The notes under the pieces are model-generated. The model ran no database searches, had not been told where the DNA came from, and was given only the letters and a program-made list of their open reading frames with translations. Shown here piece after piece: positions 1-6,703 of a stretch of DNA of 7,292 nucleotides. This DNA comes from Palsa-1392 sp036493915 (GTDB lineage Bacteria > Verrucomicrobiota > Verrucomicrobiia > Chthoniobacterales > UBA10450), in assembly GCA_036493915.1 (NCBI GenBank), contig DASXPA010000250.1, forward strand, positions 1 to 7,292. Direction: 5' to 3'. Both the position numbers and the translations under genes were made by a program. How positions within the stretch are numbered: the first letter of the stretch is position 1; the number at the start of each line of letters is the position of its first letter.

Positions 1-2133
1 TACGCCACTTGGATTTCCAATGAGTAAACCGTTCTGCCCCTTTCGACTTTCAGGATGGCCGATTGCCTGAAACAGTTGCGCCCGGAACTGATTATCCCAA
101 ATCGCATCGTAGAGGACAGATTCATCGGAGCGGACAAACCGCGCGATGATTGCCGCCGGCTCAACCGCGCGCGCGGCATCGCCGCTGGCAATTTGGACTG
201 GAAGCGCGTAAGTCTCGGTTGGTCCGTCGAGATAGCTGACTTCGACAAACCAGATTTGAGCAGCGCCTTTTGCAGCCGAAATCGGGCCTCGTTCTACGAT
301 CCGAATTTTGCGCAAAGTTCTGGCCTTTGACCCAAACCAACGGCAACTCTGGATGTAACCGGGCAAGATCTCACGTTCCAAATGCGCGCGCGCGCCGTCG
401 GTCAGTATCCCTTCCAAACTCGGATCGGCCTCGATTGTCGGAACTCTTCTCTTTTGCGCAGCCCGGGAGGCGACCGGCTGCGATCGTATCACAAACCAGT
501 AGGCCGTATGCGGACCGAGCATGATCGAATACGGCGACTTGCGAATACGCGGAAAAAAGTTCTGGCTAAAGACTTCCATCAAGCTGCAGCCGGAAAAACG
601 CGAGAGATCGACGCCCGCCGATTGCGAGAAGCGCGACAAGTTTACGACGACGAGCACGTTTTCGTGGTCGATCCTGCGCAGAAAGGCGAGAACCTTCGGA
701 TTGTCTGGGGTCAGGAATTCGAGCGAGCCGCGTGAAAATGCTTTGAAGTTTTTCCGCATCGCGATGACCCGGCGCATCCACCAAAGCAACGACGATAAGT
801 TCTTTTGCTGATTCTCGACGTTAATTGCTTCGTAGTGATACTCCGGGTCGATGATGATCGGCAGATGCAACTGTTGCGGATTGGCTCTGGAAAATCCGGC
901 ATTGCGATCCGGGCTCCATTGCATCGGTGTGCGGCAACCGTTGCGGTCGCCAAGATAAATGTTGTCGCCCATGCCGATTTCGTCGCCGTAATAAATGATC
1001 GGCGTGCCGGGCATGGAGAAGAGCATGGTGTTAAGCAATTCGATCTTGCGCCGGTTGTTGTTCAGCAAAGGTGCGAGGCGCCGGCGGATGCCGAGATTGA
1101 TCCGGGCATGAGGATCATTGGCATAAACACGCCACATGTAATCGCGCTCTTCATCTGTGACCATTTCGAGCGTGAGTTCGTCGTGATTGCGCAGGAACAT
1201 CGCCCACTGGCAATTCTCAGGAATCGGCGGCGTTTGATCGAGAATGTCGATGATCGGAAATCGATCTTCCATTTGCAGCGACATGAAGATGCGCGGCATA
1301 AGCGGGAAATGGAAATTCATGTGCGACTCATCGCCGTTGCCGAAGTATTTGACCGCGTCCTCGGGCCACTGGTTCGCCTCCGCCAGAAGCATGCGATCGC
1401 TGAACTTCGCGTCCATGTGCGCGCGCAACTTCTTCAGGTATTCGTGCGTCTCGGGAAGATTCTCGCAGTTCGTCCCTTCGCGTTCATAGAGATAGGGAAT
1501 GGCATCGAGCCGTAGTCCATCGACTCCCATTTCGAGCCAGAAATCGAGCACCTCCTCGACCATCCTGTGCACTACGGGGTTATCAAAGTTCAGATCCGGT
1601 TGGTGTGAATAAAAGCGATGCCAGTAGTACGCTTTCGCACCCGGATCCCAGGACCAATTCGAGGTCTCAAAATCTTTGAAAATGATCCGCGCGTCCCGGT
1701 ACTTCTCCGGCGAGTCGCTCCAGACATACAGCTCGCGCTCGGGCGAACCAGGCGCGGCGCGCCGCGATTTCTGGAACCAAGGATTCTGATCCGAGGTGTG
1801 ATTAATAACTAGCTCGGTGATAACGCGCAACCCCCGCCCGTGCGCCGCATCGAGGAAAGCTTTGAAATCATCGAGCAATCCATACTTCGGATTGACGTCG
1901 AAATAATCGGCGATGTCGTAGCCGTCATCGCGCATCGGTGAGGGGTAAAATGGCAGCAGCCAGATCGCGCTCACGCCCAGTTCCTGGAGATAATCGAGCT
2001 TCTCAATGAGCCCGCGGAAATCGCCCATCCCGTCGCCCGAGCTGTCGTGAAACGTCTTCACGTGCAACTCGTAAATGACCGCGTCCTTGTACCAAAGCGG
2101 ATCGGAACCGGTACGCGAAGGATCATCAGTCAT
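1..2133 (-). CDS. treS: Trehalose synthase-maltokinase fusion (partial, C-terminus beyond window)
   Basis: The GH13 trehalose synthase part interconverts maltose and trehalose. The fused maltokinase phosphorylates maltose to maltose 1-phosphate, which GlgE uses to extend alpha-glucan (known for the family; cytoplasmic). I read 711 codons with no stop from ATG 2133 to the window edge. TreS covers about residues 11-551. It starts at DPLWYKDAVIYEL and has the GH13 region LVINHTSD (N111, H112), nucleophile D210 in GLRLDAIPYL, acid/base E252 in LLAEANQW and D318 in FLRNHDELTLEM, then GMGDNIYLGDRNGCRTPMQW. After a linker of about 30 residues, the maltokinase N-terminal cap begins, with RWFGSKAR (W599, K603) and SVLYDAIWDNQFRAQLFQAI. 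The kinase catalytic core lies outside the window. The start fits the family N-terminus; only a weak AGG lies 8 nt upstream. It is divergent from the propeller gene. I checked the frame through the linker and found no break. Confidence 0.96.
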   Translation of the reverse strand, partial: MTDDPSRTGSDPLWYKDAVIYELHVKTFHDSSGDGMGDFRGLIEKLDYLQELGVSAIWLLPFYPSPMRDDGYDIADYFDVNPKYGLLDDFKAFLDAAHGRGLRVITELVINHTSDQNPWFQKSRRAAPGSPERELYVWSDSPEKYRDARIIFKDFETSNWSWDPGAKAYYWHRFYSHQPDLNFDNPVVHRMVEEVLDFWLEMGVDGLRLDAIPYLYEREGTNCENLPETHEYLKKLRAHMDAKFSDRMLLAEANQWPEDAVKYFGNGDESHMNFHFPLMPRIFMSLQMEDRFPIIDILDQTPPIPENCQWAMFLRNHDELTLEMVTDEERDYMWRVYANDPHARINLGIRRRLAPLLNNNRRKIELLNTMLFSMPGTPIIYYGDEIGMGDNIYLGDRNGCRTPMQWSPDRNAGFSRANPQQLHLPIIIDPEYHYEAINVENQQKNLSSLLWWMRRVIAMRKNFKAFSRGSLEFLTPDNPKVLAFLRRIDHENVLVVVNLSRFSQSAGVDLSRFSGCSLMEVFSQNFFPRIRKSPYSIMLGPHTAYWFVIRSQPVASRAAQKRRVPTIEADPSLEGILTDGARAHLEREILPGYIQSCRWFGSKARTLRKIRIVERGPISAAKGAAQIWFVEVSYLDGPTETYALPVQIASGDAARAVEPAAIIARFVRSDESVLYDAIWDNQFRAQLFQAIGHPESRKGQNGLLIGNPSGV

Positions 2134-2242
2134 GAAGTGAACCTGTGCCGCAAGAATGGAGCAGGCGCAATTTTCCGCCTCGCGATCCGGGCCGGGATTT
2201 TCCTCGTCAGCGACGCAGCGTCTGTTAAAACGGTGACAATTA
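2134..2242. promoter_or_regulatory. Divergent intergenic region with 11-bp palindrome
   Basis: This 109-bp gap separates the starts of the treS fusion (minus) and the propeller gene (plus), so both promoters should lie here. The clearest element is a perfect palindrome at 2212-2222, GACGC-A-GCGTC, 20 bp before the propeller start codon. It could be an operator or simply chance. An A/T-rich patch (GTTAAAAC, 2224-2231) follows and might be part of a plus-strand -10 region. On the minus strand, TTGTCA (2239-2234) resembles a -35 box, but I see no convincing -10 at the right distance. Neither gene has a strong ribosome binding site. Confidence 0.35.
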
Positions 2243-3661
2243 ATGAAAAAACTGCTTATCGTTTCGCTCGTCCTCTTGTCCCTTGCCGGGTCGACCTCCG
2301 TTTTCGCCCAATGGAGTTCCGATCCAATGATGAATCTCGGCATCGCCGTGAAACCGGGTGAGCAAGTGCAGCCGAAAATTCGGCCGACCGCGGACGGCGG
2401 TTGTTACATCAGTTGGTTCGACAACGATCCCAATGGGATGCCGCCGTTTGGTTACGACGTCGATCTGCAACGACTCGACGCCAACGGCGTGCCGCAACTG
2501 GGTGCGAATGGTATTCGCATCGCCGATCTCGGGATGAGTTCGACGCAGGACTACGGACTCGACGTCGACGCCGACGGGAACGCGCTCCTTGCCTTTCTTG
2601 ATGACCGCCGCGCTTACAATCCAAACGTCACCGTGACCATGATCAAGGTGATCCCGAACGGGACACAGGTATGGGGACGATGGGGAGTCGCGGTCACGGG
2701 CAGTCAGGATTTTCTGGGCCAGCCGAAGATCGCCGCAACATCCGATGGATTCGTCGTCGGAGCTTGGATCGAAGGCAACAATATTAAGCTGCAAAAACTC
2801 AGCAGCCGTTTCGGGCAAAAACTATGGGGACAGAATGGGATTACGATCACCGCGCCAATGGGGATGACCTATTCGGTCGCCGACCTCCATGGCTCCGACA
2901 ACGGTTCGGTGATTGTCTCCTGGGTCTCAGCGGCGGGGTTCACCAGCCCGAAGCATTTGATGGCGAATAAAATCGCTTCCGACGGCTCACTTCTTTGGGG
3001 CGCGAATCATGTCGCCGTTTTCGATGGCGGCTCGCTGCAGTTCGGCAACTTCCCTCCCTTCGTGACTGACGGCGCGGGTGGCGCAGTCTTTGGTTGGTAC
3101 GAAGTCGGGCCGTTGCAATCGCGCGCCCAGCACATCCTCGCTGACGGGAGCGAAGCGTTTCCGCACAACGGCGTCCTCGGCTCAACCAACGCCGCCCACG
3201 ATCATGTGAATCCGAGCGTCAGTTACGACCCGTTGACGAGTTCGACCTATCTCTTCTGGGATGAAATTCTGGAAGGCCCCCTAACGAATGAAGGAATCTC
3301 CGGGCAAAAATTCAACGCCACCGGCGAGAGGCAATGGGGCGACAGCGGCCTAGTCGTGCAGCCTTTCACTTCTTCTGCGGTCCTCAACGTGACGAGTGTG
3401 TTCATGAGCGCCGGGCCGATGGTCGTCTGGTCATCGGAAGCGGCTTTTTCGCAGGACGTGATCACCGGCGCGAAGGTCGATCCGAACGCCAACATCATCT
3501 GCCCACCTTTCCCGGTCTCGTCGATTCTCTCCTCGAAATCGCGGCTTAACCTGACTCTCGCGACGAACGGGCGAGCCCTGGCGGCCTGGAGCGACGGACG
3601 CGCCGATGGCGGCGACATCTACGCGCAAGATATTAAGCCTGATTGTTCATTAGGCCAGTAA
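2243..3661 (+). CDS. Secreted beta-propeller-like repeat protein, function unknown
   Basis: This 472-residue protein has a clear Sec signal peptide: Lys2-Lys3, a hydrophobic core at 4-18 and probable cleavage after A22 (VFA|QW). There is no lipobox. The mature part is a repeat of about 50-59 residues. One half of each unit reads like LQRLDANGVPQLGANGIRI, near residues 75, 134, 183, 242, 297, 354 and 409. The other half reads like GGCYISWFD, with aromatic residues near 58, 118, 175, 227, 285, 339, 396 and 449. The last piece, ALAAWSDGRADGGDIYAQDI (residues 445-464), matches the 'W.D.R...DIYAQ' strands of large secreted repeat proteins known from Bacteroidota and related phyla. I see no catalytic motif and no C-terminal sorting domain. 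Three Cys (C54, C420, C468) remain in the mature protein. No strong Shine-Dalgarno precedes ATG 2243. The neighbours give no functional link; a binding or structural envelope role is inference only. Confidence 0.85.
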   Translation: MKKLLIVSLVLLSLAGSTSVFAQWSSDPMMNLGIAVKPGEQVQPKIRPTADGGCYISWFDNDPNGMPPFGYDVDLQRLDANGVPQLGANGIRIADLGMSSTQDYGLDVDADGNALLAFLDDRRAYNPNVTVTMIKVIPNGTQVWGRWGVAVTGSQDFLGQPKIAATSDGFVVGAWIEGNNIKLQKLSSRFGQKLWGQNGITITAPMGMTYSVADLHGSDNGSVIVSWVSAAGFTSPKHLMANKIASDGSLLWGANHVAVFDGGSLQFGNFPPFVTDGAGGAVFGWYEVGPLQSRAQHILADGSEAFPHNGVLGSTNAAHDHVNPSVSYDPLTSSTYLFWDEILEGPLTNEGISGQKFNATGERQWGDSGLVVQPFTSSAVLNVTSVFMSAGPMVVWSSEAAFSQDVITGAKVDPNANIICPPFPVSSILSSKSRLNLTLATNGRALAAWSDGRADGGDIYAQDIKPDCSLGQ

Positions 3662-3665
3662 CGAC

Positions 3666-3708
3666 CCACTGCAGACCGCCGAAGTTGTAGCGTCCGCTGT
3701 CTCAGTGG
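3666..3708. terminator. Bulged hairpin between convergent genes
   Basis: CCACTGCAGAC (3666-3676) pairs with GTCTCAGTGG (3699-3708), giving a 10-bp stem with one bulged C and a 22-nt loop. It starts five bases after the propeller stop codon and lies between two converging genes, where a bidirectional terminator is expected. There is no T-tract on either side, so it is not a classical intrinsic terminator. Confidence 0.3.
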
Positions 3709-3715
3709 ATTCCAA

Positions 3716-3734
3716 GTGCGCTGACACAGCGCAC
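3716..3734. terminator. Perfect 8-bp hairpin between convergent genes
   Basis: GTGCGCTG (3716-3723) and CAGCGCAC (3727-3734) are a perfect inverted repeat around a 3-nt ACA loop. It sits 11 bp beyond the kamA stop codon and 54 bp after the propeller stop codon. The GC-rich stem and convergent position suit a transcription end for either gene. No U-tract follows on either strand, so the terminator role is a positional inference. Confidence 0.4.
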
Positions 3735-3745
3735 GCTCTCGCGAC

Positions 3746-4954
3746 TTATGAATAGAGATACTCGTCGTGATATTCGCGCTGGGGCGCAAACTGCACGCTC
3801 TCGTCGCCGCCGGTTTCGGGATATTCGAAGATCTGACCTTCGTAGTTCCGGATGACGATTTTTTCGTTGTCGTGGTAAAGGACGTAACCGGGATTGATTG
3901 GCACCTTCCCGCCGCCGCCGGGCGCATCGATGACAAACTGTGGCACCGCATAACCGGTGGTGTGGCCGCGCAATCCTTCGATAATCTCGATCCCCTTCGC
4001 GACCGACGCGCGCAGGTGCGACGAGCCGTTGATGAGGTCGCATTGATAAACGTAGTACGGCCGCACCCGGCACATGAGCAGTTTGTGCACGAGCGTCTTC
4101 ATCGTCTCGAGATCGTCGTTCACGCCAGCGAGGAGGACGCTTTGATTGCCTAACGGAATCCCGTGGTTCGCGAGGCGCTCGAGGCCGGCGCGAACTTCGG
4201 TCGTGAGCTCGCGCGGATGGTTGACGTGAATGCTCATCCAGAGCGGATGATATTTTTGCAGCATCGCGCAGAGCTCCGGCGTGACCCGTTGCGGGAGAAA
4301 GATCGGGACGCGCGTGCCGATACGAAGAAACTCAATGTGCGGAATCGCGTGCAGCCGGCTGAGGATTTTCTCCAGCTTCGCGTCGCTGAAAAGCAGGGCA
4401 TCGCCGCCCGAAAGGAGAACGTCGCGCACCTCGGTGTGTTCCTCCAAATACTTGAAAGCGGCCTCGAACTCCGTGTGCAGCTCCTGCTCGCCGACGCCGC
4501 TGACGACGCGGCTCCGCGTGCAATACCGGCAGTAGCTCGCGCACCGATCGGTGACGAGAAAGAGAACGCGATCGGGATAACGATGCACGAGCCCGGGAAC
4601 CGGCATGTGCGAATCCTCGCCGCACGGGTCTGCCATGTCGTAAGGCGAAGCCCACGTCTCCTCGATCCGCGGGATCACCTGACGCCGGATCGGGCAATCA
4701 GGATTGTCGCGCTCGATGAGGTTAAAAAAATGCGGCGTGATCGCGAGCGCGAGCTTGTCGCCGGAGAGCAGAACTCCCGCCCGCTCTTCTTCCGAGAGCA
4801 CGAGATGCTGCTCGAGTTGCGCCAGAGTGGTGACGCGATTTTGCAGCTGCCATTTCCAATCGTTCCAGAGTTCCGGCGCAATATTCGGGAAGTAACCCGG
4901 CGCCATAGAGATGAACTCTTTTCCGTCCTTTTTGCCGTCGGCAAGAGTAACCAT
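3746..4954 (-). CDS. kamA: Lysine 2,3-aminomutase (KamA family, radical SAM/PLP)
   Basis: This enzyme converts L-lysine to beta-lysine with a [4Fe-4S] cluster, S-adenosylmethionine and PLP (family knowledge; cytoplasmic). At 402 residues it is full length. The cluster motif CASYCRYC gives C138, C142 and C145, followed by R147. SGGD is at 182-185 and PGGGGK ends at K350, the PLP lysine. D306 (CDL) and D343 (VIDAPGG) match the two aspartates that hold the lysine side-chain amine. All these positions are shifted by a constant 13 residues from the Clostridium subterminale enzyme as I recall it (C125, R134, D293, D330, K337). This argues against EpmB, which lacks these aspartates, and against glutamate 2,3-aminomutase. 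The product could feed lysine degradation or N-acetyl-beta-lysine osmolyte synthesis, but no partner gene (ablB, kamD/E, efp) is in the window. There is no Shine-Dalgarno before ATG 4954. It converges on the propeller gene and diverges from htrA. Confidence 0.93.
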   Translation of the reverse strand: MVTLADGKKDGKEFISMAPGYFPNIAPELWNDWKWQLQNRVTTLAQLEQHLVLSEEERAGVLLSGDKLALAITPHFFNLIERDNPDCPIRRQVIPRIEETWASPYDMADPCGEDSHMPVPGLVHRYPDRVLFLVTDRCASYCRYCTRSRVVSGVGEQELHTEFEAAFKYLEEHTEVRDVLLSGGDALLFSDAKLEKILSRLHAIPHIEFLRIGTRVPIFLPQRVTPELCAMLQKYHPLWMSIHVNHPRELTTEVRAGLERLANHGIPLGNQSVLLAGVNDDLETMKTLVHKLLMCRVRPYYVYQCDLINGSSHLRASVAKGIEIIEGLRGHTTGYAVPQFVIDAPGGGGKVPINPGYVLYHDNEKIVIRNYEGQIFEYPETGGDESVQFAPQREYHDEYLYS

Positions 4955-4971
4955 TTTGATATGTGACGAAA

Positions 4972-4999
4972 AAGCTAAGGGCCTTAACTATGGTGTCAA
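4972..4999 (-). promoter_or_regulatory. Candidate kamA promoter
   Basis: On the minus strand, a perfect TTGACA (4999-4994) is followed after 16 bp by TAGCTT (4977-4972), a weak -10. Transcription would begin near 4965, leaving a leader of roughly 11 nt with no room for a normal Shine-Dalgarno. A palindrome, TAAGG-G-CCTTA (4976-4986), overlaps the -10 and spacer and could be an operator. The -35 is strong and the -10 is poor, so this is tentative. Confidence 0.4.
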
Positions 5000-5041
5000 T
5001 GTGGGCACTTTCGGGTGCGCGCCGACGAAGCTTTTTCCGCC

Positions 5042-5116
5042 TCCTTCTCCTGCTCTTGCTCCTAATCCTGCTCTCGCTTTGGTTTTTCCGGATTAGGAGC
5101 AGGAGCAGGAGAAGGA
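5042..5116. repeat. 27-bp inverted repeat built from GGANNA hexamers
   Basis: The arm at 5042-5068 is the reverse complement of the arm at 5090-5116 over 27 positions with one mismatch (T at 5056 or 5057, depending on alignment; a G-U pair in RNA). A 21-nt spacer separates them (5069-5089). The right arm is purine-rich and made of consecutive hexamers GGANNA from 5090, with NN = TT, GC, GC, GA and then TT at 5114-5119. The element lies between two divergent genes and between their candidate promoters, where no transcript needs to end, and no T-tract follows on either strand. A DNA-level element is therefore more likely than a terminator: a dispersed intergenic palindrome, a cruciform or a protein-binding site. 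Its function is unknown. Confidence 0.85.
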
Positions 5117-5136
5117 TTACCAGGAGGGAGGCACGG

Positions 5137-5164
5137 TTGCCCGCTTCCTGCTTCCCGTTACAAT
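5137..5164 (+). promoter_or_regulatory. Candidate htrA promoter
   Basis: TTGCCC (5137-5142, four of six matches to the sigma-70 -35) and TACAAT (5159-5164, five of six to the -10) are 16 bp apart. The start site would be near 5171, giving a leader of about 33 nt before ATG 5204. No sigma-E-like or heat-shock consensus is obvious. The promoter begins 20 bp after the inverted repeat and should also drive the downstream glycosidase-family gene. Confidence 0.45.
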
Positions 5165-5203
5165 TGAACAGCGCTCATCGCGCTTCTGTCCATATCGCCG
5201 CTT

Positions 5204-6703
5204 ATGACCCGCTTCTTTTGTTTGCTTCTTTTCTTTTCGTTAGGCGTTTCCTTGCCCGCGCAAACCCCGGCTCCTCCAGCCCCGGCGACGACGCCACCGT
5301 CGGCAACCCCGGAGGCAACACCGACCATTCCTCCTGCCGCCGCCGCGCCCGGTAAAGATGTCGTCCATCAACTCAACAACGCTTTCGAGAAAGTCTTCGA
5401 ATCCGTCGCGCCCAGCGTCGTCATCATCGAGGTGACGAAAAAGGCCGACAGCTCCGACAACTCGCTCGACGATTTTCTTTTCCAGCCGCCGGACGACGAC
5501 ACCCACCGCGGCCTGCGCGCGCCCGAGCCGGTGCAAAGCGAAGGCTCCGGCTTCATCGTTAGGCCAGACGGCTACATTTATACCAACTACCACGTCGTCG
5601 AGGACGCCGATAAAGTGGAAGTGAAATTGAAAGACGGCCGGGAATTTATCGGCAAAGTCTTCGGCACCGACGAGCGCACCGACATCGCCGTCGTGAAGAT
5701 CGACGCGACCAATTTGCCGGTCGTGCAAATGGCGAATAGCGACGCCGCCCGCGTCGGCCAGTTCGCCTTTGCCATCGGCGCGCCCTACAAGCTCGATTAC
5801 ACCTTCACCTTCGGCGTCATCAGCGGCAAAGGCCGCAACAAGTTGCTCGAGACCGGCGGCTACAACATCGACGATTACATCCAGACCGACACCTCGATCA
5901 ACCCCGGCAACAGCGGCGGCCCGCTCTGCGACATCGACGGCAAAGTGGTCGGGATGAACACGCTCATCAACGGCCTTAACCGCGGCCTCGGCTTTGCCAT
6001 CCCGAGCAATCTGGTAAACGAAATCGGCACACAATTGATCGCCGGCAACAAGATCATCCGGCCATGGCTCGGCATCCGGATCGAAACTTTGGGGGATAAT
6101 TCGACGCTCCGCGATTTGTTCAAGGGCATCGACAAGGGCGTGATCGTGCGCACGGTCGAAGCTGACGCGCCGGCCTACAAAAGCGAGCTGCGCCCGTTTG
6201 ATGTCATCACCCAAATCGATGGCGCACCGGTCGCGACCGACACGCAACTGCAGCACGAAATTTTGAAAAAGAAGGTCGGGCAAAACGTCGAGCTCGGCGT
6301 CTGGCGTAAGGGACAAACGATGAAGATCGCAGTCACGACCGGAGAGTTGCCTAACGATCTCGGCCGGCCGCCTCCGCTTCCGCCCGCGCCACCAACCGAG
6401 CCGCGCCAGGAAGACATTAATCGCTTTGGGTTGCAGGTGCAGGAGTTGACGAAAGAAGTTGCGACGCGCCTGAAGTTGAAAGTGGAGCGGGGCGTGATCG
6501 TGACTGACGTGGCCGATAACAGCATCGCCGCGTCGCAGGATATCCAGCGCGAAGACGTGATCACGGAAGTGGACGGCAAGCCGGTCACGAACGTGGCCAG
6601 TTTCCGCGACGCCCTCGTCAAGGCCGATCCGAGCAAGGGGATCTTGCTCTACCTCGATCGGAAGGGCAGCCGCACTTTTGCGGTCCTGAAGGCGGGACCA
6701 TAG
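5204..6703 (+). CDS. htrA: Periplasmic HtrA/DegP-type serine protease, two PDZ domains
   Basis: This is an envelope quality-control protease and chaperone that degrades misfolded exported proteins (family knowledge). Of 499 residues, 1-20 form a Sec signal peptide (hydrophobic 4-17, ending near LPAQ). A Pro/Ala/Thr-rich tether occupies about 20-50. The trypsin-like domain (about 52-275) contains the full triad: H130 in TNYHVVEDAD, D160 in TDIAVVKID and S237 in GNSGGPL. PDZ1 covers about 286-380, starting at RPWLGIRI. A Pro-rich linker (388-400) leads to PDZ2 (about 406-497), with RGVIVTDVADNS. Length and order fit the DegP/DegQ group. No lipobox or membrane anchor follows the signal peptide. 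ATG 5204 gives an intact signal peptide, although no Shine-Dalgarno is visible. Its stop codon abuts the next start codon, so the two are probably one operon. It carries rare-looking codons TTA13 and AGG120, both inside copies of a recurrent CGTTAGG motif. Confidence 0.96.
   Translation: MTRFFCLLLFFSLGVSLPAQTPAPPAPATTPPSATPEATPTIPPAAAAPGKDVVHQLNNAFEKVFESVAPSVVIIEVTKKADSSDNSLDDFLFQPPDDDTHRGLRAPEPVQSEGSGFIVRPDGYIYTNYHVVEDADKVEVKLKDGREFIGKVFGTDERTDIAVVKIDATNLPVVQMANSDAARVGQFAFAIGAPYKLDYTFTFGVISGKGRNKLLETGGYNIDDYIQTDTSINPGNSGGPLCDIDGKVVGMNTLINGLNRGLGFAIPSNLVNEIGTQLIAGNKIIRPWLGIRIETLGDNSTLRDLFKGIDKGVIVRTVEADAPAYKSELRPFDVITQIDGAPVATDTQLQHEILKKKVGQNVELGVWRKGQTMKIAVTTGELPNDLGRPPPLPPAPPTEPRQEDINRFGLQVQELTKEVATRLKLKVERGVIVTDVADNSIAASQDIQREDVITEVDGKPVTNVASFRDALVKADPSKGILLYLDRKGSRTFAVLKAGP
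6689..6697 (+). promoter_or_regulatory. Ribosome binding site setting the GTG start of the next gene
   Basis: AAGGCGGGA lies inside the last codons of htrA, ending 6 nt before GTG 6704, and includes the AAGG part of the anti-16S complement. It is the most convincing Shine-Dalgarno-like sequence in the window. It supports GTG 6704 over the downstream ATG at 6727, which is in another frame. Confidence 0.5.

Noticed and set aside
330..600. Possible frameshift between the TreS and maltokinase parts
   Set aside because: Reading the minus-strand triplets line by line gives one continuous frame through the linker into RWFGSKAR and on to the window edge.
805..1515. 236-codon plus-strand frame opposite treS
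   Set aside because: It is antisense to strongly conserved TreS sequence and shows no recognisable domain.
2240..2818. 192-codon minus-strand frame opposite the propeller gene, ending in the intergenic gap
   Set aside because: No family resemblance. The plus-strand frame has a signal peptide and ordered repeats.
4163..4966. 267-codon plus-strand frame opposite kamA
   Set aside because: It is antisense to KamA with its catalytic motifs; the translation is charged and low in complexity.
5042..5116. Intrinsic terminator for kamA or htrA
   Set aside because: Both genes start near this element and run away from it, and there is no T-tract after the stem on either strand.
4963..5355. 130-codon plus-strand frame with a long Leu stretch resembling a membrane segment
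   Set aside because: The Leu run is just the translation of the pyrimidine-rich hexamer arm, and the frame overlaps the real htrA start region.
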